A stretch of 8,126 nucleotides of DNA from Methylococcaceae bacterium (lineage in GTDB: Bacteria; Pseudomonadota; Gammaproteobacteria; Methylococcales; Methylomonadaceae). Each line of letters opens with the position of its first letter. Position 1 is the first letter of the stretch. Of the stretch, positions 1-6,559 are shown piece by piece. The translations under genes were made by a program, and so were the position numbers. The stretch covers positions 1 to 8,126 of the forward strand of contig CANNNN010000109.1 of the NCBI GenBank assembly GCA_947506075.1, written 5' to 3'. The notes beneath the pieces were generated by a model. It was not told where the DNA came from. It was given only the letters and a program-made list of their open reading frames with translations, and made no database searches.

Positions 1-48
1 CGACTCATAATCGGCAGGTCGTAGGTTCAAGTCCTACAGGGCCCACCA
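1..48 (+). tRNA. tRNA with CAU anticodon (Met or lysidine-type Ile2), 3' part only
   Basis: The window opens inside the anticodon stem. Visible are the anticodon loop CTCATAA (4-10, anticodon CAT at 6-8), the 3' side of the anticodon stem (11-15), a 5-nt variable loop (16-20), a perfect T stem GTAGG/CCTAC (21-25 and 33-37) around the loop TTCAAGT, the 3' acceptor strand AGGGCCC (38-44), discriminator A45 and an encoded CCA (46-48). The D arm and 5' acceptor strand lie outside. A CAU anticodon can belong to elongator tRNA-Met or to tRNA-Ile2, whose C34 is changed to lysidine to read AUA. The T loop TTCAAGT and the acceptor end look more like my recollection of E. coli ileX than of metT, but the missing half is needed to decide. 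Confidence 0.93.
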
Positions 49-56
49 CACAAAAG

Positions 57-78
57 AAGGCTGCTTACGCAGCCTTTT
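57..78 (+). terminator. Rho-independent terminator behind the tRNA
   Basis: A perfect 8-bp stem, AAGGCTGC (57-64) with GCAGCCTT (69-76), closes a 4-nt TTAC loop and runs into TTTT (75-78). A flanking A-run (52-55) makes it partly symmetrical. It starts 8 nt after the tRNA CCA end and finishes 35 nt before metK, so it should end the tRNA transcript. It could instead act as an attenuator if metK is read through from upstream. Confidence 0.8.
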
Positions 79-113
79 GTACATCCGGGTTTTACATTTT
101 CAAAGGTGGTAGC

Positions 114-1274
114 GTGAGCAATAATTATACTTTTACATCAGAGTCGGTTTCAGAAGGGCATCCTGACAAGGTTGCCGATCAAATTTCAGATGCAGTACTT
201 GATGCGCTGTTGGCGCAAGATCCTCGCTCGCGCGTAGCTTGCGAAACCATGGTTAAAACCGGTATGGTTATTTTGGCTGGCGAAGTCACTACCGATGCCT
301 GGGTTGATCTTGAAACCCTGGTGCGGAAAGTCGTTTGTGACATCGGTTATGATAACGGCGATATCGGTTTTGACGGTCAAAGCTGCGCAGTTTTAAATGC
401 GATAGGCAAGCAATCGGCCGATATTGCGATGGGAGTTGATGAGGGCGATGATCACGAACAAGGCGCCGGCGACCAGGGCTTAATGTTCGGTTACGCCAGC
501 AATGAAACCGATGTGCTGATGCCCGCTCCAATCACCTACGCTCATCTTTTGGTCAAGCGTCAGGCGGAAATACGTAAAAATAAAACCCTGCCATGGCTGC
601 GTCCAGACGCTAAAAGTCAGGTTACCTTCCGCTACGAAAATAACAAACCGGTAGCAATAGATGCGGTGGTTTTATCCACCCAGCATTCGCCAGAAATCAG
701 CGTTAAAGCCTTGCATGAAGCGGTCATGGATGAAATCATTCTGCCGGTACTGCCTAAAGAATGGCTGCATAAAGATACCAAGTACTTTATTAACCCAACC
801 GGTCAATTCATTATCGGCGGCCCCGTCGGTGACTGCGGCTTAACCGGCCGTAAAATTATCGTTGACTCTTACGGCGGCATGGCCAGACACGGCGGCGGTG
901 CGTTTTCTGGCAAGGATCCGTCAAAAGTTGACCGCTCTGCGGCCTACATGGCTCGTTATGTGGCAAAAAACATTGTTGCTGCAGGTTTAGCCGAACGCTG
1001 TGAACTTCAGGTTTCTTACGCGATCGGTGTAGCAGAACCTACGTCCATCAGCATAGAAACCTTCGGTACAGGCAAAATTAGTGAAGATAGACTAGTGCAA
1101 ATTGTCAGAGACATTTTTGACTTAAGACCCAAAGGCTTGATTGCGATGTTGGGCTTGTTAAAGCCTATCTATCAAACAACGGCTTCTTATGGACATTTCG
1201 GTCGTACCGAAGATTCCTTTAGCTGGGAAAAAACCGATAAGGTTGACGCATTGAAAGATGCGGCCGGTCTTTAA
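114..1274 (+). CDS. metK: S-adenosylmethionine synthetase
   Basis: Cytosolic enzyme that condenses methionine and ATP into SAM, releasing phosphate and pyrophosphate. At 386 aa it is full length (E. coli about 384). Family signatures are all present: GHPDK at residues 15-19 in the N-terminal ATP/methionine region, GAGDQG at 117-122, and the glycine-rich loop with GGGAFSGKDPSKVDRS at about 260-275. The C-terminal HFGR block starts at 361. The start is GTG, giving the usual MSNN-TFTSESVSEGHPDK N-terminus; AAAGGTGG at 102-109 is a good ribosome binding site 4 nt upstream. Only 35 nt separate it from the tRNA terminator. I find no convincing promoter there and there is no room for a SAM riboswitch. 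ahcY follows after 24 nt and is probably cotranscribed. Confidence 0.98.
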   Translation: MSNNYTFTSESVSEGHPDKVADQISDAVLDALLAQDPRSRVACETMVKTGMVILAGEVTTDAWVDLETLVRKVVCDIGYDNGDIGFDGQSCAVLNAIGKQSADIAMGVDEGDDHEQGAGDQGLMFGYASNETDVLMPAPITYAHLLVKRQAEIRKNKTLPWLRPDAKSQVTFRYENNKPVAIDAVVLSTQHSPEISVKALHEAVMDEIILPVLPKEWLHKDTKYFINPTGQFIIGGPVGDCGLTGRKIIVDSYGGMARHGGGAFSGKDPSKVDRSAAYMARYVAKNIVAAGLAERCELQVSYAIGVAEPTSISIETFGTGKISEDRLVQIVRDIFDLRPKGLIAMLGLLKPIYQTTASYGHFGRTEDSFSWEKTDKVDALKDAAGL

Positions 1275-1298
1275 TTTAAACTAAACACGGAAAACATA

Positions 1299-2591
1299 AT
1301 GAGCCAACAAGATTATAAAGTCGCCGATATCGCTCTTGCAGCTTGGGGCCGTAAGGAAATCAATATCGCAGAAACCGAAATGCCGGGCTTAATGGCTCTG
1401 CGCGAAGAATTCGGCGCCGCACAACCTCTGGCAGGAGCACGTATCGCCGGCTGTTTGCACATGACCATACAGACAGCGGTATTGATCGAAACCCTGACTG
1501 CTTTGGGCGCAACCGTGCGCTGGTCTTCGTGCAACATTTTTTCTACTCAGGATCATGCAGCCTCTGCTATGGCAGAGGCTGGCATTCCGGTTTTCGCCTG
1601 GAAAGGTGAAACTGAAGAAGAAGCCGAATGGTGTATCGCTCAAACTATAGACGGTCTTGATGGCTGGCGCCCGAACATGATACTGGATGATGGCGGCGAT
1701 TTGACCGTCATGATGCATGAAAAATATCCTGAATTAATGGCCGATATCAAAGGCCTGTCCGAAGAAACAACGACCGGCGTATTGCGTCTGTATGAAATGG
1801 TTGCCAAAGGCACGTTAAAAGTCCCTGCCTTTAATGTTAACGATTCGGTCACCAAATCAAAATTCGATAACCTGTACGGTTGCCGCGAATCACTGGTTGA
1901 CGGCATCAAGCGCGCCACCGACGTGATGATAGCTGGCAAAATTGCCGTCGTCTGCGGTTATGGCGATGTCGGTAAAGGCTGCGCACAATCCTTACGTGGA
2001 CTGGGCGCGACTGTATTGATTACCGAAATCGACCCGATTTGCGCACTGCAAGCGGCGATGGAAGGTTATCGCGTTGTAACGATGGAAGATGCAGCGCCGT
2101 TGGCTAATATTTTTGTTACCGCGACCGGCAACTTCAATATCATCACTCATCAGCACATGGTGGCGATGAGAGACCAGGCGATCGTCTGCAATATCGGTCA
2201 TTTTGATGCGGAAATCGACATCGCATCCTTGCGTCAATACACGTGGGAAAACATCAAGCCCCAAGTCGATCATGTGATTTTCCCTGACGGAAAACGCCTG
2301 ATTATTCTGGCAGAAGGCCGATTGGTAAACCTAGGTTGTGGCACAGGCCATCCTAGCTTTGTAATGTCTAACTCATTCTGCAACCAGGTTCTGGCGCAAA
2401 TGGAACTTTGGGAAAATGCTGCCCAGTATGAAAACAAGGTTTACATACTGCCCAAGAAGCTGGACGAAAAAGTCGCGAGATCGCATCTTAAACAGCTGGG
2501 TGTAAATCTGACCGTACTAACTGACGAACAAGCCAGATACATCAATGTTCCAGTTGAAGGTCCGTTTAAGGCTGATCATTATCGTTATTGA
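1299..2591 (+). CDS. ahcY: S-adenosylhomocysteinase (SAH hydrolase)
   Basis: NAD-dependent cytosolic enzyme that splits S-adenosylhomocysteine, the product of SAM-dependent methylations, into adenosine and homocysteine, relieving product inhibition of methyltransferases. It has 430 aa and lacks the roughly 40-residue insertion of many bacterial homologues, so it matches the short, animal-like form. Visible are DDGGDLT (130-136), the catalytic block with N181, K186 and D190, the Rossmann NAD loop GYGDVGKG (220-227), GHFDAEID (300-307), GTGHPSFVMSNSF (348-360) and the C-terminal KADHYRY that closes over NAD. The ATG lies 24 nt behind metK with only a weak ACGGA ribosome site. No SAH riboswitch fits in that gap, so expression probably follows metK. 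A strong 10-bp hairpin lies inside the coding sequence at 1558-1581. Confidence 0.98.
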   Translation: MSQQDYKVADIALAAWGRKEINIAETEMPGLMALREEFGAAQPLAGARIAGCLHMTIQTAVLIETLTALGATVRWSSCNIFSTQDHAASAMAEAGIPVFAWKGETEEEAEWCIAQTIDGLDGWRPNMILDDGGDLTVMMHEKYPELMADIKGLSEETTTGVLRLYEMVAKGTLKVPAFNVNDSVTKSKFDNLYGCRESLVDGIKRATDVMIAGKIAVVCGYGDVGKGCAQSLRGLGATVLITEIDPICALQAAMEGYRVVTMEDAAPLANIFVTATGNFNIITHQHMVAMRDQAIVCNIGHFDAEIDIASLRQYTWENIKPQVDHVIFPDGKRLIILAEGRLVNLGCGTGHPSFVMSNSFCNQVLAQMELWENAAQYENKVYILPKKLDEKVARSHLKQLGVNLTVLTDEQARYINVPVEGPFKADHYRY

Positions 2592-2597
2592 TTAATC

Positions 2598-2693
2598 ATC
2601 GTTCCCACGGCCTTCGTGGGAATGCAGGCCGTGTCGCAGCTAGCGACACGGATGCAGCACGTCCGCAGCGGAATGTAAAACCGTGGGAACGAT
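2598..2693. repeat. Multi-hairpin palindromic intergenic repeat
   Basis: It fills most of the ahcY-metF gap. The ends are a perfect 13-bp inverted repeat: ATCGTTCCCACGG (2598-2610) and CCGTGGGAACGAT (2681-2693). Inside are an 8-bp hairpin TTCCCACG/CGTGGGAA (2602-2622), a perfect 9-bp hairpin CCGTGTCGC/GCGACACGG (2629-2651) and a small TCC/GGA hairpin around 2662-2672. The left end can pair either locally or with the far end, so the element may switch between a single hairpin and a cruciform. ATGCAG recurs at 2622-2627 and 2652-2657. No T-run follows, so it is not a classical terminator. The GTTCCCAC...GTGGGAAC frame resembles a dispersed repeat family I recall from several gammaproteobacteria; copy number cannot be judged here. 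Confidence 0.8.
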
Positions 2694-2725
2694 ACACACC
2701 AGATTCCCGTCAGTGAGACCCAAAC

Positions 2726-3568
2726 ATGCAAGCACAAAACCAGCATCCCCAGTTATTCAGTTTCGAATTTTACCCCCCAAAAACCGATGAAGGCGCAGCA
2801 AGCCTGCAAGTGGTGCAAAGCAAACTGGCAAAGCTTAATCCCGACTTTTTTTCGGTGACCTTTGGCGCAGGTGGCTCTACCCGTGATCTTACCTTTACGA
2901 CAGTCGTCGATATTCAAGCCAAAGGCGTTTCAGCCGCTCCACATTTGTCCTGCGTCGCGTCGACCAAAGCCAATATTCGCGCGATACTTAAAGACTATCA
3001 GGAGCATGGCATTACCAAAATTGTCGCATTAAGAGGCGACTTACCTTCCGGGATGATGTCGGCCGGAGAATTTCGCTATGCCAATGAACTGGTTGCGTTT
3101 ATCCGTCAGGAAACCGGCGCTCATTTTCAGATTCATGTGGCCGGCTACCCCGAAGTCCATCCTCAAGCCGTCAGCGGCGTCGAAGATTTTAAAAACTTCA
3201 AGCGTAAAGTTGAAGCGGGTGCCGATGCAGTCATCACCCAGTATTTCTACAATGCCGAAGCCTATTTTTATTTTGTCGATGCCTGTGAAAAAAACGGCAT
3301 AAACATTCCTATTGTGCCTGGCATTATGCCGATCACCCAATATGCGCAATTATTTCGCTTTTCCGAAATGTGCGGCGCGGATATTCCACGCTGGCTTAGA
3401 AAACGTCTGGAAAGTTTTGGCGATGACAGGGAAGCTATACAGGCCTTCGGTCTGGAAGTGGTCAGCAAGCTTTGTCAACGCTTACTCGATGGCGGCGCGC
3501 CGGGCTTGCATTTCTACACGATGAATCAGGCGGCGCCTACTTTGGCTATTTTGGAAAATTTAAAGTAA
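2726..3568 (+). CDS. metF: Methylenetetrahydrofolate reductase
   Basis: FAD-dependent cytosolic enzyme that reduces 5,10-methylene-THF to 5-methyl-THF, the methyl donor for methionine synthase. It has 280 aa, slightly shorter than E. coli MetF (296) because of a short N-terminus. The (beta-alpha)8 signatures run in order: SFEFYPPK (12-19) with the catalytic Glu at 14, SVTFGAGGSTR (43-53), ALRGD (101-105) with the flavin-tuning Asp105, GYPEVHP, then KRKVEAGADAVITQYFYN, VPGIMPI and the C-terminal HFYTMN. The start gives the normal N-terminus; the ribosome site GTGAGA about 9 nt upstream is weak. It lies 134 nt behind ahcY, most of which is a palindromic repeat, and no separate promoter is evident. 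Placed after metK and ahcY, it supplies the folate arm of the same methyl cycle. Confidence 0.97.
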   Translation: MQAQNQHPQLFSFEFYPPKTDEGAASLQVVQSKLAKLNPDFFSVTFGAGGSTRDLTFTTVVDIQAKGVSAAPHLSCVASTKANIRAILKDYQEHGITKIVALRGDLPSGMMSAGEFRYANELVAFIRQETGAHFQIHVAGYPEVHPQAVSGVEDFKNFKRKVEAGADAVITQYFYNAEAYFYFVDACEKNGINIPIVPGIMPITQYAQLFRFSEMCGADIPRWLRKRLESFGDDREAIQAFGLEVVSKLCQRLLDGGAPGLHFYTMNQAAPTLAILENLK

Positions 3569-3583
3569 ATCCTCTAAAAATAT

Positions 3584-3665
3584 GTCGCCACAGATACGGA
3601 GATTAAACCCAGCTTAGCCTATAGGCTGTTCGGAATTTAATTATAATCTTCGAATCTGCGGCAAC
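3584..3665. repeat. Imperfect long inverted repeat upstream of the Uma2 gene
   Basis: Arms 3584-3607 and 3642-3665 pair over 24 positions: 19 Watson-Crick pairs, one G-T and four mismatches. The 34-nt loop contains a perfect 12-bp palindrome, AGCCTATAGGCT (3616-3627). The left arm begins shortly after the metF stop. The right arm contains a perfect TATAAT hexamer at 3642-3647, but no good -35 box sits 16-18 bp before it. There is no T-tract, so it is unlikely to be a terminator. It looks like a small palindromic (REP- or MITE-like) element, though no target-site duplication is obvious. Confidence 0.6.
3642..3647 (+). promoter_or_regulatory. Possible -10 box for the Uma2 gene
   Basis: TATAAT matches the sigma-70 -10 consensus exactly and lies 74 nt before the Uma2 start. 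The bases 16-18 bp upstream (around 3618-3625, within CCTATAGG) do not resemble TTGACA, and there is no extended TG motif. The A+T-rich context makes a chance match plausible. Confidence 0.25.
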
Positions 3666-3721
3666 TGTACTGATTGCGAATCATCCACTCTGTCTGATAC
3701 ACAATTCATTGAGGTGAAATC

Positions 3722-4315
3722 ATGGCGCTAGAATCAAAACAACAAGCCGAATGGCTTAGCGAAGCAGCCTATTTACAAGGCGAACTGACTAGCGAAACAA
3801 AGCACGAGTATATTGACGGCGCTGTTTACGCGATGGCGGGCGCAAGTAAAAATCATCAGCGTATTACAGGGAATGTCAGCAGGGAATTTGGCAATCAATT
3901 AAAAAACAAAACTTGCGAAACCTTTGCGTCGGATATTAAAGTAAAGGTTGGAAGCAAATTCTTTTATCCCGACGTAATGGTGGTGTGCAAGGACGACACC
4001 GAGGACGCTTATTACACCGAAAACCCCGTAATTCTTGTCGAGGTCTTGTCAAAATCCACGCGCCGTATCGACGAAACCGCTAAAAAATTCGCCTATCAAA
4101 CCCTGAGTTCGTTAAAAGAATATGTGTTGATCGAACAGGATTTTGTCGATGTCGAAGTCTGCCGCCGTAGCGAGGGCTGGATCTCTCGGCATTATTTTCT
4201 GGGCGATGACGTGACCTTTGAATCCGTGGGCTTAACCTTATCGGTCAGCGATATTTATGACCGCGTTGAGAACGAGGATGTAACTTCTTTTGTCAATTCG
4301 CTTAAGCTACCATAG
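3722..4315 (+). CDS. Uma2-family (DUF820) PD-(D/E)XK nuclease-fold protein
   Basis: Small 197-aa protein of the Uma2/DUF820 family, a branch of the PD-(D/E)XK nuclease superfamily. Its biological role is poorly known, and DNA cleavage is predicted rather than shown here. The core can be followed: KHEYIDG (27-33) with Glu29, YPDV (82-85) with Asp84, LVEVLSKST (105-113) with Glu107, and the trailing lysine in KKFAY (121-125). The acidic and lysine residues of the active site therefore look intact. The ATG has a strong GAGGTGA site at 3711-3717. bioA starts only 9 nt after its stop. The family often occurs in many copies in cyanobacteria and some environmental proteobacteria. Here it stands alone among SAM-related genes without a methylase or antitoxin partner, so it looks like an accessory insertion, preceded by a palindrome. 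Confidence 0.9.
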   Translation: MALESKQQAEWLSEAAYLQGELTSETKHEYIDGAVYAMAGASKNHQRITGNVSREFGNQLKNKTCETFASDIKVKVGSKFFYPDVMVVCKDDTEDAYYTENPVILVEVLSKSTRRIDETAKKFAYQTLSSLKEYVLIEQDFVDVEVCRRSEGWISRHYFLGDDVTFESVGLTLSVSDIYDRVENEDVTSFVNSLKLP

Positions 4316-4324
4316 ACGCTAAAT

Positions 4325-5692
4325 ATGAATAGTTCATTTACCTTGTCTAATCAATCCCTCTCCAAGCGCGATCTTTCCGTTCTGTGGCATCCCTGCACGC
4401 AGATGAAAGATCACGAAACCTTCCCGATTATTCCGATCAAAAAAGGCCAGGGCATCTGGCTGGAAGATTTTGACGGGAACCGCTATCTCGATGCGATCAG
4501 CTCCTGGTGGGTCAATTTATTCGGTCATGCCAATCCTGGCATCAATGCGGCCTTAAAAGACCAGCTTGATACGCTGGAGCATGTTATTTTTGCCGGATTC
4601 ACCCATGAGGCTGCGGTCCAGCTGGCGGAAAAGCTGGTTGAAATAACTCCGGTAGGGCTGAACAGGTGTTTTTATGCTGACAATGGCTCGTCTGCGGTAG
4701 AAGTCGCGCTGAAAATGAGTTTTCATTATTGGCGTAACCTGGGTCAAACTCAAAAAACCAGATTCATCACGCTGGAAAACAGCTATCACGGCGAAACTTT
4801 GGGCGCCTTAGCCGTCGGCAATGTCCCTCTGTATAAAGAAACCTACGCGCCCTTATTGATGGATGTGATCACCGTGCCGGGGCCTGACTGTTATCACCGA
4901 GAACCCGGCGAGTCCTGGGCGGATTATTCGACGCGGCGCTTCGAACTGATGGAACAGGCGCTGCAACAACACAGCACTACCGTTTGCGCTGTCATCATCG
5001 AACCTCTGGTGCAGTGCGCCGGCAGTATGCGCATGTATGATCCGGTGTATTTAAAATTGCTGCGCGAGGCTTGCGATAAATACAAGGTGCATTTGATCGC
5101 CGATGAAATCGCGGTCGGTTTCGGCCGTACCGGAACGCTGTTTGCCTGTGAACAGGCGGCCATCAGTCCTGATTTTATGTGTTTGTCCAAAGGCCTGACC
5201 GGCGGCTACTTGCCGTTGTCGGCGGTGTTAACGACGGATAATGTTTATCAGGCCTTCTATGCTGATTATCAAAACATGACCGCCTTTTTGCACTCCCATA
5301 GCTATACCGGAAACGCGCTAGCCTGCCGCGCAGGCTTGGCGACGATAGAAATATTTCAGCAACAAAATATCATAGTAAAAAACCAGGCCTTGGCTCAAAG
5401 CATGGCCACAGCGGCGCTGCGATTCCACGACCATCCGCAGGTCTCCGAAGTCAGGCAGACCGGCATGATACTGGCAATTGAAATGGTCAAAAACAAACAC
5501 ACGAGAGAGCCATTCCCCTGGCAGGAGCGTCGCGGACTTAAAGTCTATCAATACGCGCTGTCAAGAGGTGTATTATTACGCCCCTTGGGCAATGTCATTT
5601 ATTTTATGCCGCCCTATATTGTTACCGAAGCCGAGCTGTCGTTGATCGCCGAGGTTGCTGAGCAAGGCATAGCGCATGCGCTTATGGACTGA
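4325..5692 (+). CDS. bioA: Adenosylmethionine-8-amino-7-oxononanoate aminotransferase
   Basis: PLP-dependent class III aminotransferase of biotin synthesis. It converts 7-keto-8-aminopelargonate to 7,8-diaminopelargonate and, unusually, takes the amino group from SAM. It has 455 aa (E. coli about 429). Specific signatures are LWHPCTQMKDHE near residues 20-31, SSWWVNLFGH (59-68) with the substrate-contacting Trp pair, GSSAVEVALKM (121-131) for PLP phosphate, YHGETLGA (154-161), the pyridine-binding Asp260 in IADEIAVGFGRTG, and the Schiff-base Lys289 in LSKGLTGG. HSYTGNALAC (325-334) completes the site. No Shine-Dalgarno is visible before the ATG, which lies 9 nt after the Uma2 stop, so translational coupling is likely. 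rsmE follows after 3 nt. No other bio gene is present, so BioA is detached from any biotin operon here. Confidence 0.97.
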   Translation: MNSSFTLSNQSLSKRDLSVLWHPCTQMKDHETFPIIPIKKGQGIWLEDFDGNRYLDAISSWWVNLFGHANPGINAALKDQLDTLEHVIFAGFTHEAAVQLAEKLVEITPVGLNRCFYADNGSSAVEVALKMSFHYWRNLGQTQKTRFITLENSYHGETLGALAVGNVPLYKETYAPLLMDVITVPGPDCYHREPGESWADYSTRRFELMEQALQQHSTTVCAVIIEPLVQCAGSMRMYDPVYLKLLREACDKYKVHLIADEIAVGFGRTGTLFACEQAAISPDFMCLSKGLTGGYLPLSAVLTTDNVYQAFYADYQNMTAFLHSHSYTGNALACRAGLATIEIFQQQNIIVKNQALAQSMATAALRFHDHPQVSEVRQTGMILAIEMVKNKHTREPFPWQERRGLKVYQYALSRGVLLRPLGNVIYFMPPYIVTEAELSLIAEVAEQGIAHALMD

Positions 5693-5695
5693 ATT

Positions 5696-6463
5696 ATGCG
5701 AGTCTCACGATTATATACACCGGTATTACTAGCTACCGGAAAAATCATCGAACTGGATGATGACAACGGTCATTATGTCAGGACGGTGCTGCGGCTGAAA
5801 AAAGACGCGGCCATCATTTTATTTAACGGCCAGGGCGGAGAATATCTGTGCACGGTTGCCGAAGTCAGCCGTAAAGCCGTGCTGATAGCCATCGAGCAAT
5901 GGACAGACCGTAGTGTGGAGTCGCCGTTGCAGATAAGCTTGGGCTTGGGTATCTCGCGGGGCGATCGTATGGATTTGGTCGTGCAAAAGGCCGTGGAACT
6001 GGGCGTTAACCAGATCACGCCGTTACTGACCGAGCGTTGCGTCGTGCAATTTAAAGGCGAAAAAAAGCCGCAACGTCTGTTGCATTGGCAAAAAATCGTT
6101 CAACATGCCGCCGAACAAAGCGGCAGAACCGTTCTTCCCGCAATGCCGGAAGTGGAAGCGCTGCCAAATTGGGTAAGCAAGCAGCAGGGACTAAAAGTGT
6201 TTCTCGACCCTTATGCGCTAACGAGCTTAACGGAATTACAGCCTGAAAGCATCAATGCTTGCCTCGAGCGTAGTCGAAGGGTGACTTTGCTGACCGGTCC
6301 CGAGGGCGGCTTTTCCGATCAGGAACGCGACATAGCCAAAGCTTCCGGCTTTATTCCGGTCCGCTTGGGTGCCCGAATCTTAAGAACCGAAACCGCATCG
6401 CTCGCCGCCTTGGCCGCCGTACAATTGTTATGGGGCGATTTTGGCAAAGCACCCAGTCCATGA
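5696..6463 (+). CDS. rsmE: 16S rRNA (uracil1498-N3)-methyltransferase
   Basis: SPOUT-class methyltransferase that uses SAM to methylate N3 of U1498 in 16S rRNA of the 30S subunit. It has 255 aa (E. coli 243). An N-terminal PUA-like RNA-binding part (about 1-75, with GHYVRTVLRLK) is followed by the knotted catalytic domain: QKAVELGVNQITPL (97-110), GPEGGFS (201-207) and the SAM-binding knot LGARILRTETA (224-234). The ATG lies 3 nt after the bioA stop with no clear ribosome site, which points to coupled translation. Oddity: between ELQPES and RVTLLTGPEGG the protein has extra residues including CLERSRR (189-195), encoded by a palindromic repeat-like stretch. The E. coli enzyme is shorter at this point by my recollection. 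Catalytic motifs on both sides remain intact, so it is probably functional. Confidence 0.96.
   Translation: MRVSRLYTPVLLATGKIIELDDDNGHYVRTVLRLKKDAAIILFNGQGGEYLCTVAEVSRKAVLIAIEQWTDRSVESPLQISLGLGISRGDRMDLVVQKAVELGVNQITPLLTERCVVQFKGEKKPQRLLHWQKIVQHAAEQSGRTVLPAMPEVEALPNWVSKQQGLKVFLDPYALTSLTELQPESINACLERSRRVTLLTGPEGGFSDQERDIAKASGFIPVRLGARILRTETASLAALAAVQLLWGDFGKAPSP
6247..6280 (+). repeat. Short palindromic repeat embedded in frame in rsmE
   Basis: Two small palindromes lie side by side: AAGCAT-CA-ATGCTT (6247-6260), then CCTCGA-GCGTAG-TCGAAGG (6262-6280), whose arms match apart from one extra A. The second, read in the rsmE frame, gives CLERSRR. A CCTTCGACTACGCTCGAGG-type sequence resembles short dispersed repeats I recall from several bacterial genomes. 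It falls where RsmE proteins vary in length, just before the GPEGG strand. Confidence 0.5.
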
Positions 6464-6559
6464 TTGTAAAAAATCCAGTCCACGAAATATATCAGCATAG
6501 GCTTGCCGTACAGCCAAGGGCATGTTTTCTGGTTTTCGCCGGCCAAAGGGTTTTTTAAA

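Noticed and set aside
49..113. SAM riboswitch upstream of metK
   Set aside because: After the tRNA and its terminator only 35 nt remain, too short for any known SAM riboswitch aptamer, and no matching core is seen.
336..380. Tandem repeat in metK (ATCGGTTATGA / ATCGGTTTTGA)
   Set aside because: It encodes the DIGY...DIGF segment, where the family normally has a similar pair of motifs, so protein sequence explains it.
1275..1298. SAH riboswitch upstream of ahcY
   Set aside because: The gap is 24 nt. The ahcY-metF gap also lacks the conserved SAH aptamer core as I remember it; its pairing is explained by the palindromic repeat.
1389..1718. Antisense open frames opposite ahcY and other genes
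   Set aside because: They lie wholly within well-recognised genes, have no family likeness and no ribosome sites; they are shadows of the coding strand.
2598..2693. Intrinsic terminator after ahcY
   Set aside because: The stems are strong but no T-run follows any of them on the plus strand.
3569..3721. A small gene between metF and the Uma2 gene
   Set aside because: No credible open frame with a ribosome site; the stretch is explained by the inverted repeat and the Uma2 leader.
6503..6559. Longer start (TTG at 6503) for the CPBP protease
   Set aside because: It adds 19 residues without family likeness and has no ribosome site, whereas the ATG at 6560 has AAAGGG at good spacing.
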